Part shown: one piece after another, positions 43,091 through 53,282 of the stretch
Position numbering within the stretch: position 1 is the stretch's first letter
Layout of the letters: each line of letters opens with the position of its first letter
Assembly: GCA_037447655.1 (NCBI GenBank)
Contig: JBBHKE010001606.1
Coordinates: 68,830 to 132,829 of the forward strand
Source of the DNA: Zygnema cylindricum
Taxonomy: Eukaryota; Streptophyta; Zygnematophyceae; Zygnematales; Zygnemataceae
Length of the DNA: 64,000 nucleotides
Direction: 5' to 3'
The notes under the pieces: generated by a model
Seen by the model: the letters and a program-made list of their open reading frames with translations, nothing else
Told to the model about the DNA's origin: nothing
Databases searched by the model: none
Program-made: the position numbers and the translations under genes

Positions 43091-43277
43091 TGGTGAATCT
43101 CTAGGCTATAGAATATTTAATACGGATAGGAATACTCTTCAGACTCCAAGAAATATTCAAGTTAAGGAAGAAAGTCGATCGATAGATGTTTTTGGTATGA
43201 CAAATGTTGAAAAAGATTCCAAAATCAAATAATATGTTATTTTTGAAAGTGTTCCTCTCAATTCTTCTAGTCCCATT

Positions 43278-45211
43278 TTGGACCCTCTAGCTAGTACACG
43301 TGTGGAGAATCCTCATCCTCCTCCTCTTCCTCCTCCTCCTCGGCGGCAACCTACGGATCCAACAATTTCAGCCTCAAATTTTCCGGGGGGAAGAAGGCAA
43401 AGCAGTAGGCTGCGAAACTGCGAAGCTGCTCTCTTTTCTGTCAGCATGTTGGAACCAAGTGAAAACTGCGATGCTGCAAAGTTGCAAAGCTACGAGGCTG
43501 CTGCGAAGCTACGATGCTGCGATGTTGCGAAGCTGCGAAGCTATGAAGCTGCGAGGCTTTTGCGAAGTTGCGAAGCTGCGATGCTGCGAAGCTACAAAGC
43601 TGCGAGGCTGCTCTATCATCTACTTACACGATGGAACCAGTCACAATACAGGAAGTTTTTTCTGCTCGAGAAAAGGATCAATGGATCTCCGCAGTTAATG
43701 ATGAAATGCGATCGATAATGGAGGCTCAAACCTGGGAGCTTCTGGAGCTTCCGCCGGATAGAAAGGCCATCGGTTGTAAGTGGGTCTTTAAAGTAAAATT
43801 GAAACCAGATAACTCTATTAAAAGATATAAAGCTAGACTAGTTGCTAAAGGCTATAGGCAGAAGGAGGGAATTGAATATGAAGAGCCTTTCTCTCCGGTT
43901 GTCCGTTTTCCAACCGTTAGAATTTTGTTGTCTTTAGCGGCCATTGAAAACATAGAATTACATCAAATGGATGTTAAGACAACCTTTTTGCATGGAGATC
44001 TAGAGGAAGTAATTTATATGAAGCAACCTGAAATGTATGAAGAGACGGGAAAAGAAAATATGGTCTGTAAACTGTTGAAATCTCTGTACGATCTGAAGTA
44101 TGCTCCACGTCAGTGGAATTTGAAACTATATGAGTTTCTAACCGGTGTTGGATTCGTTAGGATCAGCTCAAATCACTCAGTGTATGTTATGGAAGAGGAT
44201 GATGAGATCATTTACATTGCAGTATATGTAGAAGATTTGTTACTCTTAAGCAAATCATTAAATGAGATTAACAAAATCAAGGCAGCATTGAATTCAAGAT
44301 TTGAAATGAAGGATTTAGGTGAGGCAAAGTATATTATTCGAATTCAAGTAGAAAGGGATAGAGATCGGACGACAATTCATCTAACGCAGCGGGAAGCGAT
44401 AGGAAATGTGCTTGAAAAATTTGGCATGGCAGAGGCAAAGGAAAGTGCCACACCCATGGAGTTTAAGCAAAAAGTGGAAGGCATGGAGATCAATGAGGGA
44501 GTCATCTTTGATGACATCTTCGATTCAAGGGAGGCAGATTTTATAACCACCATTCCTTATCGACAGATTGTTGGGAGCCTCATCTACTTCATGAACTGCA
44601 CGAGGCCAGATATTGCGGCAGCAGTTGGTGTTTTGAGTCGGAGTTTACGGAATCCGAGGAAATCAGATTGGGAGGCAGCAAAGAGGGTTCTTCGATACCA
44701 TCTAGGGACACGGAATCTTCAACTTGCTCTTGGTGGAGATGAAGTCAAAATTTAGACATGGAGCCATGCTAGCTACAAAGACATGCCAAGCCGCCGTTCC
44801 ACAACCGGATTCATTTTGAAGATTCGAAGTGGAACATGCTGCTGGAGCAGCAAGCTTCAAAAGGTAACAGCTCAGTCAACAATGGAGGCTCAATGTATGG
44901 CAGCGAGCTCAACTGTTAAGGAGTTACTATGGGTGAAGTTGCTCCTCCAAGAACTTCATTTTATGGAATCCGACCCTCAAATAGTGTGGTGTGGCAACCA
45001 GGCAGCTATTGCAATTGGATCCAATCCGAGTCATCACTTCAAAAGCAAGCATATTGACATCAAGCCGCATTTTGTAAGAGAAAATGTGATGAACAAAATT
45101 TTGAAACTGAGTTATCTTCCGGATGAGAAGATGGTAGCAGATACGATGACTAAGGCTTTACCTGCACCTAAGTTAAAGTTTAGTAGGGAAGAATGTGGAA
45201 TCAGCGGCTGA
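43278..45211 (+). pseudogene. pol: C linker, reverse transcriptase and RNase H
   Basis: Pro-rich linker PPPPRRQPTDP and SASNFPGGRR, an octamer repeat (43411-43612), then RT from about 43640: WELLELPPDRKAIGCKWVFK, RYKARLVAKGY, VDVKTTFLHGD-like block. The catalytic box reads YVED (44227-44238) instead of YVDD, which removes a metal-binding Asp. CTRPDIAAAVGVLSRSL, a TAG at 44753 (expected CAG), RNase H motifs VWCGNQAAIAI (Asp to Gly at the usual CDNQ) and HFKSKHIDIK, end at 45211. Confidence 0.88.
43411..43612 (+). repeat. Octanucleotide coding minisatellite (GCGAAGCT-like)
   Basis: About 18 to 20 imperfect copies of an 8-bp unit, GCGAAGCT with variants GCGATGCT, GCGAGGCT, ACGATGCT, GCAAAGCT. 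Eight is not a multiple of three, so each unit changes frame, and 24 bp gives an eight-residue period (AKLRSYEA-like). All three frames stay open. The E element linker at the same place lacks it. Confidence 0.9.
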
Positions 45212-45487
45212 GAGAGTCTAAAGGTTTAGGGGAGTGTTGTTTTGGAAACCTTGAGTCTCTATATCTTGTTGCTATACTGCCATGTTGCGCTAAGTCTGAC
45301 ATCGCAGCTAGAAACCTTGAGTACTCTACGCTTGTTGCTATGCTACTATGCTGCGGTGATCTGACATCGCAGCTACGCTGCTCTAATATCACAGCTGCGC
45401 TGACAAGTCATAGCAGTCATAGTAGTCACAGCAATCATAGCAGTCACAGCAGAGTCAAAGCAGCTATAGCAGTCTGCGCAAGAAAGG
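45212..45487 (+). repeat. C 3' untranslated segment with TTTAGGGGAGTG and GCAGCT subrepeats
   Basis: TTTAGGGGAGTGTTGTTTTGG at about 45226 looks like the PPT plus LTR start of D and E, but the LTR pair shows the real LTR starting 250 bp later at 45488 after GCAAGAAAGG. Between them are CATCGCAGCTA and AGTCATAGCAGTCACAGCA repeats. Confidence 0.7.
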
Positions 45488-46248
45488 TGTTCTAAACTTT
45501 AGTCGGTTTGTGTGAAAATAAATTGACGAGGACATGATTTAATGAGTATGTAACTCCAATGGGAGTACACAGTTTCGGTACACTTCAGGCACACGTGTCG
45601 ATCCGTGAGGAAGTCAAGATTGATTATTCCAGAAGAAGAAGTACAGTTTCAATTTAGGACCGAACTTACACGTGGAGGTTCATCTTTGGTGATGCAAGAA
45701 TATGTGGAAGGCGGACAAAGTCCGCCGTCATTTTTGGAAGAGAAATATTGACTGTACCGTCATTTCTGCGGACGAACTTTGACCGCATACTATTTTCATT
45801 TTAGCAGTTGTCTGATTGGTGAAAACATTTATGTATATTCGAGGGTGTGAGTTTGTTGATGAAGAGTAGTGTACCGAGCGACCATGGTAAATGTTGTACG
45901 GCATGATCAGCTATAGGCTCACTTGTCTATATAGAACTTAGATTAATTTAGGAAAATATGATTTTTGTATGGAAAACTGCGAAGCAGTTTCTGAGTGTTT
46001 TTGAATTAAAAGATCATTGTGATCTTTTGGCAGAACCATGTGAAATTCTGCAAGTTGTTTCCTTGGTTTAAATTTTATATTGTGGCAAATTTGCAGATCT
46101 AGTGTGTGTTTGGTTTGCTTAGGGCTTCATTGTGAAGCTGGTCTTCTGTGGGATTTTGTGTGAGTTTCCTCTTTGCATATTTGATTGTCATGGCAACTCA
46201 CTGTGCTTCTTCATCTTCGTCAGTGGCACCTGTTGCCTCAAATCAACA
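45488..46248 (+). repeat. 3' LTR of C
   Basis: TGTTCTAAACTTTAG to CAAATCAACA, TATATAG at 45928. The last 30 bp of the LTR recur at 46314-46344 as part of a roughly 95-bp tandem duplication (46210-46400) that spans the LTR/B junction and so arose after the two were joined. Confidence 0.86.
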
Positions 46249-47103
46249 AAGAGGATGAAGATATTTTCGAGCTTCTTCACATCGGTAGAATGGAGAAGAG
46301 AGAAAAGCAACTTCTTCATCTTCTTCAGTGGCACAAATCAACAAAGAGGATGAAGATATTTTGGAGCTTCTTCACATCGGTAGAATGGAGAAGAGAGAAT
46401 AGCACACAATAATTCCAAAAAAGCAACAATATACAAGGGAAGTAAAGAGAAATAAAGTACATGAGGATGTCAAGGAGTGTAGAGTGTATGACTTAGAAAT
46501 GAGAAAGTCACATCTAGGATCCATAATTGAAAAAGGGAAAAATAAAAATAATGAGGATAATTTCATAGATAATTTGGAAACAGAAAACTGGTCGGAAAGG
46601 GAGACTTCAACGAATTCCGAGGAAATGGGAGAAGTAAATCTAATAGGGGGTTCAAAGGATAGGGGAGAAGAGGAATATTTGATTAAAGGTTTAGGGGAGG
46701 AGAAATATTTTTTGGGAATAAAATTGGAAAGTATTAGTGAAAAGAATTCCATTGGAGAGAGTGAGGAAAGTTCAAAAAATGAGGTAATTATCATGGATAA
46801 AAATATGAGTTTAGAAGATGTAGATTTTATGAGGAACTTAGTGGGGACAATTTATTTAAGGGTAAGTTTGGTGGGTAATGGCTTTGACATCACTAATGGG
46901 GGTGATGCCATTTATGAAGGTATGCTTGTAAAAGGGATAGCAATATGGTGTGTGTTGTAGAATGGAGATTGGGCTGGTTGTTTGAACTCGAAGAAGGAAA
47001 TCGAATCTTGTGTGGATGGAAATGAGATGAGGTGGATAAAATCTTTGCTCGGATTTATGAAAAGTGGCATCCTAAATGAAATGTGTGAACATCAAGATGG
47101 AAT
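46249..47103 (+). pseudogene. B1 ORF2 (charged protein with RT-tail traces)
   Basis: An open stretch from ATG 46484 to 46960 (158 codons), 14 residue differences from the B2 copy. The Glu/Asn/Lys-rich first half is unrecognised. The second half (LGEEKYFLGIKLE, VDFMRNLVGT) resembles the copia RT segment LGEAKYILGIQVERD and the FMQTIPYR block, so ORF2 looks like a remnant of pol fused downstream of gag. No active-site residues are present. Confidence 0.55.
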
Positions 47104-48143
47104 TGTTGTAATTTATAAATCTTTATTTCAGTTAATAGGGGTAAAAATAACTTAGGATATTTTTTTTCTAGTAGTCTACTGTAATACTTACCTTAATTAG
47201 TGTTACAGTAGCAAGAGGTACAGTAGAGTGTATCGTACTGTATCGTACTTTTGCAGGGACACGTGTCGGTGAAATAACGTATGCAGGTTTTTGGAGTTGC
47301 GCCGACAATCAGCCATACGCGTCAAAAAGTTGACGATGCGATTCGCATGATCGGACGAACGGGATCTGTCCCGAGTATTCCGGAAACCTATGGTACAGCT
47401 CGACGGTACCATCGTCAATCGAATTTGTTCCAACGGACGCGATTCACCTGGGACCACAAGCGCAATTCACAAGGGACCACAAGCGTGATTCGCGTGGGAC
47501 CACAAGTGACGAAGCACTCAGGTGCTTCGTACTACATGACCACATTGGGCTGGACTTTAGCGGTCACTGCTGACTAAGCATTTGGAACGTTTCTTGTACG
47601 ATTAGAACGTTTTGTGTACGGTTCAATTTTTGTAAATATCTGAATAACATTAGTCTGTCGTTTAGCGTGATAATTAATAGTGTTCCGTTAATCAGGTTTT
47701 AGAAATTAGTAATTAGGTTTTAAGGTACTGTAACGTACAAGTAGGATGCTTTGTCGTTAGTCAGGATAATAACCGTAGTAACGGTTACCCGAATTAGTGT
47801 AGATCAATAGATACACACTGTGAGTATATAACTTAGGACTTAGACAATTTTGTAGTATCCAGTTTTGGGAATATGATTTTCTAAGGGCAGTTTTTGGGAA
47901 ACTTCCAGACGTCATATCTTATGGTTTACTGGGTCATTTGGGCTGCAATTTTGGGAATTGTCAGTTTACTGTATTGTGTATCACTGTGGCAAATTTGAAG
48001 CATATTGGCTTTCTGAGTCATATTTTGTGTCGGATCTAAGTTGGCTGTTGAGTAGGTACTTTGATAGTTTCTGCTGTTTTTTTCATGTCTACTTCCACTA
48101 CTACTGCTGGTTCACCGCCTGCAACGGTGGTTGTAGAACAACA
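47104..48143 (+). repeat. Solo LTR (1040 bp) with 5-bp target duplication
   Basis: TGTTGTAATTT to AGAACAACA, flanked by GGAAT at 47099-47103 and 48144-48148. The empty site is GATGGAATGTTTATTT in B2 (51275). It resembles the E LTR over the 3' end (ACTTAGGACTTAGA, TCATATCTTATGGTTTAC). It carries an ATG at 48085 followed by a Ser/Thr/Ala-rich gag N-terminus open to the LTR end. Confidence 0.93.
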
Positions 48144-48304
48144 GGAATGTTTATTTCTGCTCATCTAGTAGACCTTTTGTAATATGAGGGTATTTTCTTA
48201 AAGTTTATTGAAATGAAAAGAAAAAGAAAGAAAAAGGGGGAGCGGGTGGATGTTGATTATTTGTGTGGGAATTGAAAAGAAAATAGACTAGAAAATAAGG
48301 GGAG

Positions 48305-49450
48305 TGTTGAGATTTGTGTACTTTTTAGGTCTGTAATAGGATAAGAAAAAGGCAGAGGCACACTGCCTCTATCTCCCTTCTCCAAGCCCCCACACTTGTT
48401 GTAGTCACTCAAGGCTGGAGAGGGAGCTAGAGTCATGGCTGCCTAAGCTGTCTAGAGTGACACGTTAGGGGGCTAGAGTCATGGTTGCCTAAGCTGTCTA
48501 GAATGACAAGTAGGGGATATGGTAGACTTAACAAAATGACTATGACGAACCCAAGAAATGATCTTGGTACATACCGTCCGTCAAGTTGACAACACCCGGT
48601 AGCTTTATCCAATTAGACTATGATTGGTGTTAAACTACATAGGGTATGATAGATATTTAAACAAAAACATGCCGAACATTCCATTTAATGCTTTATATAC
48701 ACTACAAAATAAATGATACTGACATTTATTTCGACCGTCCGTATCAAAAGCCGACTTTGATCGACGGCCGTGGTGCGAGCCGGGATTCCGGAATGGCCGC
48801 CTTGGCGTTTTCGGGCGCCGCCACTCCACATGACACGTGGAAATATCTTAGTGGATTGCCGTATCTCCGTAATGCGAGATAACAATTCCAAATATGACGA
48901 ATGTCACATTATGGCGATATCGTACAAAGACCGTACAGAAATTACTCTGGCACCTGTGCTTTCTTGTACAGTACAGTTATGTAAGTGGTGCGTACCTCAG
49001 TACTAGGAGGTTTAGAGAGGGGTTTAGGACTTAGAATGTTTTGGGTAGGTAGCCACCTCTACAGAGAGCACCTTGTATAAAAGGCTAGTTTTGAGCAGCC
49101 ATAACTATAAACTCAGTTGACCATTTTCAGTGATTTTTTTTGCTACGGACTCAAGAGAGTCCAGGCTACATAGAGGTGAAGTCGCTCAGAGTTTTTGCTT
49201 GCCAAAGTATCTGTATTTCTTAGGGAAATTCGAATTGGGAAAGGTTATCTAAAACTCATTTTTTAAATTTTGCATTTGGAGGTGGAACTGAACATACAGA
49301 AAGTCTTATTTCACGAGGTGAAGTTGTAATGAGGTTTTGAATCTCAAGGGGTTAATCATTTGGGTTTACATAAACTTAGAGTCGGCACTATCTAGATTAT
49401 CTTCTTTGGATCTGCGAATTCTCTGTGGCAATGGAGCCCATAGAATTTCA
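48305..49450 (+). repeat. LTR shared by B1 (3') and B2 (5'), 1146 bp
   Basis: PPT AAATAAGGGGAG before it. TGTTGAGATTTG to GAATTTCA. Minus-strand tRNA-like A box 48620-48609 and B box near 48566-48554. Six GTAC at 48922-49002, TATAAAAGG at 49076-49084, gag ATG 49432. Confidence 0.9.
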
Positions 49451-50510
49451 GGTTATAGGCCCACCATCTAGGGTGCCTATGTTTGATAGAACATACTTCA
49501 CTTATTGGGAGTTTACGATGAACGAATTGCTTTTCGAGAAACACTTATAGGGAATTGCTTCAAGACAAGTGAGGTGTCCGCAACCGCGCTTTGGAGAAAC
49601 TCACTATGGAGAATCATTTGGGGCTTTCCAAAAAACCAACCGGAGTAAGGTTGCAACAGAAGGTGAAGGGAAAATCATTACCATGGAAGGGGGAAAAAGG
49701 GAGAAGGATAAAGGGACACCGATGGTGAGGGGAGCTAGGCTCTTGGCTACGGTTCCACTTGTGGGATTATAACTAAACCAAAAACTAAAAAAATGTAAAA
49801 AAAAATTGGGAATATAAAAACACCATAGCAAAACATCTCATACTTAGATATGTGTCTAAGTCCATAGCTATCACTCTTTTAAATCTAACCAAGTATTCTA
49901 AAATTTGGGAAACACTAATTTAGATTTATAAAAGTGAGACTATACAGAGGCAATAGTTAGTAAAACAAGAAATCGAGGCCTATGTTTATAAAGGCGGTAG
50001 CATGATAGAGTTTTGCAATAATATTGTTGCCTTATATGTTGAGCTTGTTAGTGTAAGTTTTGTAGAATTTGAGGTGAAAAAGATTAACACACTAATCATG
50101 AAACTTCCACATTAGTATGAAGACATGATTTACCCTATGCACGCAATGGATTGTTCCTCATAGACTTGGAGCATTACCATGGGGATAATTATTGTGAGGG
50201 AAAGCACGTTGGAGCTTCGTAGAGGAAGTGACAGGGTGAATGCACTAACACCTCGCGGTGACTAGCGGAAGCGTGGTGAAAGGAATGGCGGTGAGGAGCG
50301 GGAACGTGATACGAGGAATGATGGTGACTTGGGGAAACTTGATGAGAGGAAGAAAGACAAAGGTAAACCTTATCAAAACTTCGATGGAAAAAGAGGTAGA
50401 GGAAAAGAAAGGGGAGCTATGAAAAAAAAGGTTTGCTTCTGTTGTAGGGAACCGGGTCATTATATTGAATAATGCCCTTGTTTGGAAGAACTTAGAAGGT
50501 GGTATGTGAA
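49432..50510 (+). pseudogene. gag: B2 gag remnant with zinc knuckle
   Basis: ATG in the LTR, several frameshifts and stops. Recognisable parts are FGETHYGESFGAF, YKGGSMIEFCNNIV, MKLPH, then a basic Arg/Gly/Glu stretch (50250-50420) and a zinc knuckle CFCCREPGHYIE..C at about 50437-50475 with a TAA before its last Cys. Confidence 0.75.
49451..49465 (+). promoter_or_regulatory. Primer-binding site of B2
   Basis: GGTTATAGGCCCACC, one mismatch (G to A) from the complement of the tRNA-iMet anticodon arm. Confidence 0.78.
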
Positions 50511-50528
50511 TGAGGTAATGAAGATATT

Positions 50529-51152
50529 TTGAAGGTATTTCACATCGGTAAAATGGAGAAGAGAGAAAAGCACATAGAAATTCCACGAAAGAAACAATGT
50601 GTTTTTGGATGTATAAAGGAAGTAAAGAGAAATGAGTTACTTGAGACTGTCAAGCAGTGTAGAGTGTATGACTTAGAAATGAGAAAGTCAGATCTAGGTT
50701 CCATAATTGAAAAAGGGAAAAATAAAAATAATGAGGATAATTTCATTGATAATTTGGAAACAGAAAACTGGTCGGAAAGCGAGACTTCAACGGATTTCGA
50801 GGAAAGGGGAGAAGTAAATCCAAGGGGGGGTTCAAAGGATAGGGGAGAAGAGGAATATTTGATTAAAGGTTTAGGAGAGGAGAAATATTTTTTGGGAATA
50901 AAATTGGAAAGTGATAGTGAAAAGAATTCCATTGGAGAGAGTGAGGAAAGTTCAAAAAATGGGGTAATTATCATGGATAAAAATATGAGTTCAGAAGATG
51001 TAGATTTTATGAGGAACTTAGTGGGGACAATTGATTTAAGGGTAAGTTTGGTGGGTAATGGCTTTGACATCACTAATGGGAGTGATGCCATTTATGAAGG
51101 TATGTTTGTAAAAGGGATAGCAATATGGAGTGTGTTGCAGAATGGCGATTAG
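50529..51152 (+). CDS. B2 ORF2, 207 codons, unrecognised charged protein
   Basis: Open from ATG 50529 to 51152. N-terminal part Lys/Glu-rich (HIGKMEKREKHIEIPRKK), middle ENWSESETSTDFEERGE acidic, then LGEEKYFLGIKLE (similar to copia RT LGEAKYILGIQVE) and a C-terminal segment VDFMRNLVGTIDLRV. No catalytic motif. The sister copy in B1 is open over 158 codons with many amino-acid differences, so purifying selection is not evident from two copies. It may be merely a pol fragment kept by chance. Confidence 0.5.
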   Translation: MKVFHIGKMEKREKHIEIPRKKQCVFGCIKEVKRNELLETVKQCRVYDLEMRKSDLGSIIEKGKNKNNEDNFIDNLETENWSESETSTDFEERGEVNPRGGSKDRGEEEYLIKGLGEEKYFLGIKLESDSEKNSIGESEESSKNGVIIMDKNMSSEDVDFMRNLVGTIDLRVSLVGNGFDITNGSDAIYEGMFVKGIAIWSVLQNGD

Positions 51153-51438
51153 GCTGGTTGTTTGAACTGCAGAGGGAAATCAGATCTTGTGTGGATGGAA
51201 ATGAGATGAGGTGGATAAAATCTTTGCTCGGATTTATGAAAAGTGGCATGCTAAATAAAATGTGTGATCATCAAGATGGAATGTTTATTTTAGCTCATCT
51301 AGTAGACCTTTTGTAATATGAGGGTATTTTCTTAAAGTTTTATGAAATGAAAAGAAAAAGAAAGAAAAAGGGGGAGCGGGTGGTTGTTGATTATTTGTGT
51401 GGGATTTCAAAAGAAAATAGACTAGAAAATAAGGGGAG

Positions 51439-52209
51439 TGCTGAGATTTGTGTATTTTCTAGGTCTGTATTAGGATAAGAAAAAGGCAGAGACAGTCTGC
51501 CTCTAACTCCCTTCTCCAAGCCCCCACATTTGTAGTAGTCACTCAAGGTTGGAGAGAGAGCTAGAGTCATGGCTGCTTAAGCTGTCTAAAGTGACAGGTA
51601 AGGGGGCTAAAGTCATGGCTGCCTAAGCTGTCTAGAGTGACAGGTAGGAGATATGTTAGATTTAACAAAAATACTTTGACAACCATGGAATTGATCCTGG
51701 TACCTATCGTCCGTCAAGTTGACAACAGCCGGTAGCTTTATCCAATTAGACTATGATTAGTGCTAAACTACATAGGGTATGATAGATATTTAAACGAATA
51801 CACGCAGAACATTCCATTTAACTGCTTTATATACCTTACAAAATAAATGATACTGACATCTATTTTGACGGTCCGTATCAAAAGCCGACATTGATTGACG
51901 GCCGTGGTGAGAGTCGGGATTCCAGAATGGCCGCCTTGGCATTTTCGGGCGTCGCCACTCCAAATGACACTTGGCAATATCTTAGTGGATTGCCGGATCT
52001 CCGGAATGCGAGATGACAATTCCAAATATGACAAATGTCACATTATGGCGATGTCGTACAAGGACCGTACAGAAATTACTCCGGCACCTGTACTTTCTTG
52101 TACGGTACGGTCATGTAAGTGGTACGTACCTCAGTACTAGGAGGTTTAGAGAGGGGTTTAGGACTTAGAATGTTTTGGGTAGGTAGCCACCTCTACAGAG
52201 AGCACCTTG
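51439..52209 (+). repeat. Partial 3' LTR of B2
   Basis: TGCTGAGATTTG start (one change from TGTTGAG). Minus-strand tRNA-like A box TAGTCTAATTGG (51753-51742) and B box AGGATCAATTCC (51698-51687). Ends at CCTTG, where A2 begins. Confidence 0.88.
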
Positions 52210-53269
52210 TGAAACTCTGAGACCTCCATAAGTCCTCAGAGTAGACAGCTTCCAAGAAGCCTCTAGAATAATCCTGACCCCTTTGTGTTTCAGCAAAAAT
52301 AATTGCCACCCTGGCAAACAAAAACCCTGACCACCTGCACCCCTGTGAAGGCAAGACTCCCGTGAGTCGATAGCAAAAAGAATCTCTGAATTTGCTCCTC
52401 TGAGCAGTAAGTTATGGAGGGTCAAAGTTGACCTTTTGTACAGAAGCTCTCTGGGAGAGAGGGTCCTATCTCCTAATTTTTCTAAGTCCTATCTCTCTCT
52501 CAGACTCTATCTACTGATGTACGGAACCAATCAGAATACAGTTCCTTACGCAAAAGTACAGCCGCCGGTGTACTTTAGGTACGGACATTGTACAACATGG
52601 CCTATATGTCGACACATGTCATATCCGGATTTGGTGTCATACTCTCCGGAGATTCCATGATCCAATGTAATTTTGCCACGTGTCATCCGATGTGGCGATG
52701 GCCACAAACCGCCGAAATCTTCTTCCGCGATCTCGGCGCTAATTTCGGCCGTCCGATTAAATTAAGATTTAATCGTAACCGTAATAAATACTTGCGCGGC
52801 ATTCGTTTCAATTAAAAAATAAATGCGCGGTATTGATTTTCTGTCCGTACCGTAATCCGTACTTTACACATTACCGGATCTATGTATCCCGTAATAAATT
52901 ACAGTTAAATGATTAATCCTACGCATACATGTTAAAATAAATATCAAACTATATACTACGTAACACTAGTCCTAGACTTAACGGTTAAGGCTACCGGCTA
53001 TCTGCTGTCTGCCGGCCGGTAGGTACAGGGATCCAATCCTGCGGCCGGCACATATATTTTACATAAAATAAACAATTTAACTTATATAAATTTCCCGTAA
53101 ACCTCTGGATAGCCTAGGTAGCCATGGCTCTAGCTCCCTCTCCAATTTCTCAGTAACTACGACAAGTTTGAGAGTTTGGAGAGAGAAGTTAGAGGTAGAC
53201 TGCCTCGGCTTCTTTCTATATTTCTATTTAGACCTAGAAAATACTAAAAATGTACCATTAATTTCTACA
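52210..53269 (-). repeat. 3' LTR of A2 (1060 bp)
   Basis: Sense TGTAGAAATT to AGTTTCA. Five GTAC at 52519-52593. The plus-strand tRNA-like module is at its clearest here: A box TAGACTTAACGGTTAAGGC (52972-52990) and B box GGGATCCAATCC (53028-53039). The PPT AAATAAGGGGAG follows at 53270-53281. Confidence 0.9.
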
Positions 53270-53282
53270 CTCCCCTTATTTT

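Larger units (their letters stand above)
40214..46248 (+). mobile_element. Ty1/copia element C, full length, decayed
   Basis: 5' LTR 40214-40971 (758 bp), gag, PR, IN, RT, RNase H, 3' LTR 45488-46248 (761 bp). The LTRs differ by roughly a tenth over the first 150 bp compared by eye, so it is older than E. Stops and catalytic substitutions disable it. No matching target duplication was found (AAAGG left, AAGAG right), in line with the missing B sequence at this site. Confidence 0.9.
38651..48304 (+). mobile_element. B1: non-autonomous B-family element with nested insertions
   Basis: Internal sequence in three pieces: 39461-40213, 46249-47103, 48144-48304, each colinear with B2 (49451-51438). 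Copia C (40214-46248) lies at the first break and a solo LTR (47104-48143) at the second. At the first break about 320 bp of B sequence is missing relative to B2. The LTR at 48305 serves as its 3' LTR and as the 5' LTR of B2. Confidence 0.78.
48305..52209 (+). mobile_element. B2: non-autonomous B-family element
   Basis: LTR 48305-49450, internal 49451-51438 (1988 bp), 3' LTR 51439-52209, which is broken at its position 771 by the A2 LTR. The 771 bp retained have exactly the length of 48305-49075. The internal region holds gag and ORF2 only. Confidence 0.85.
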
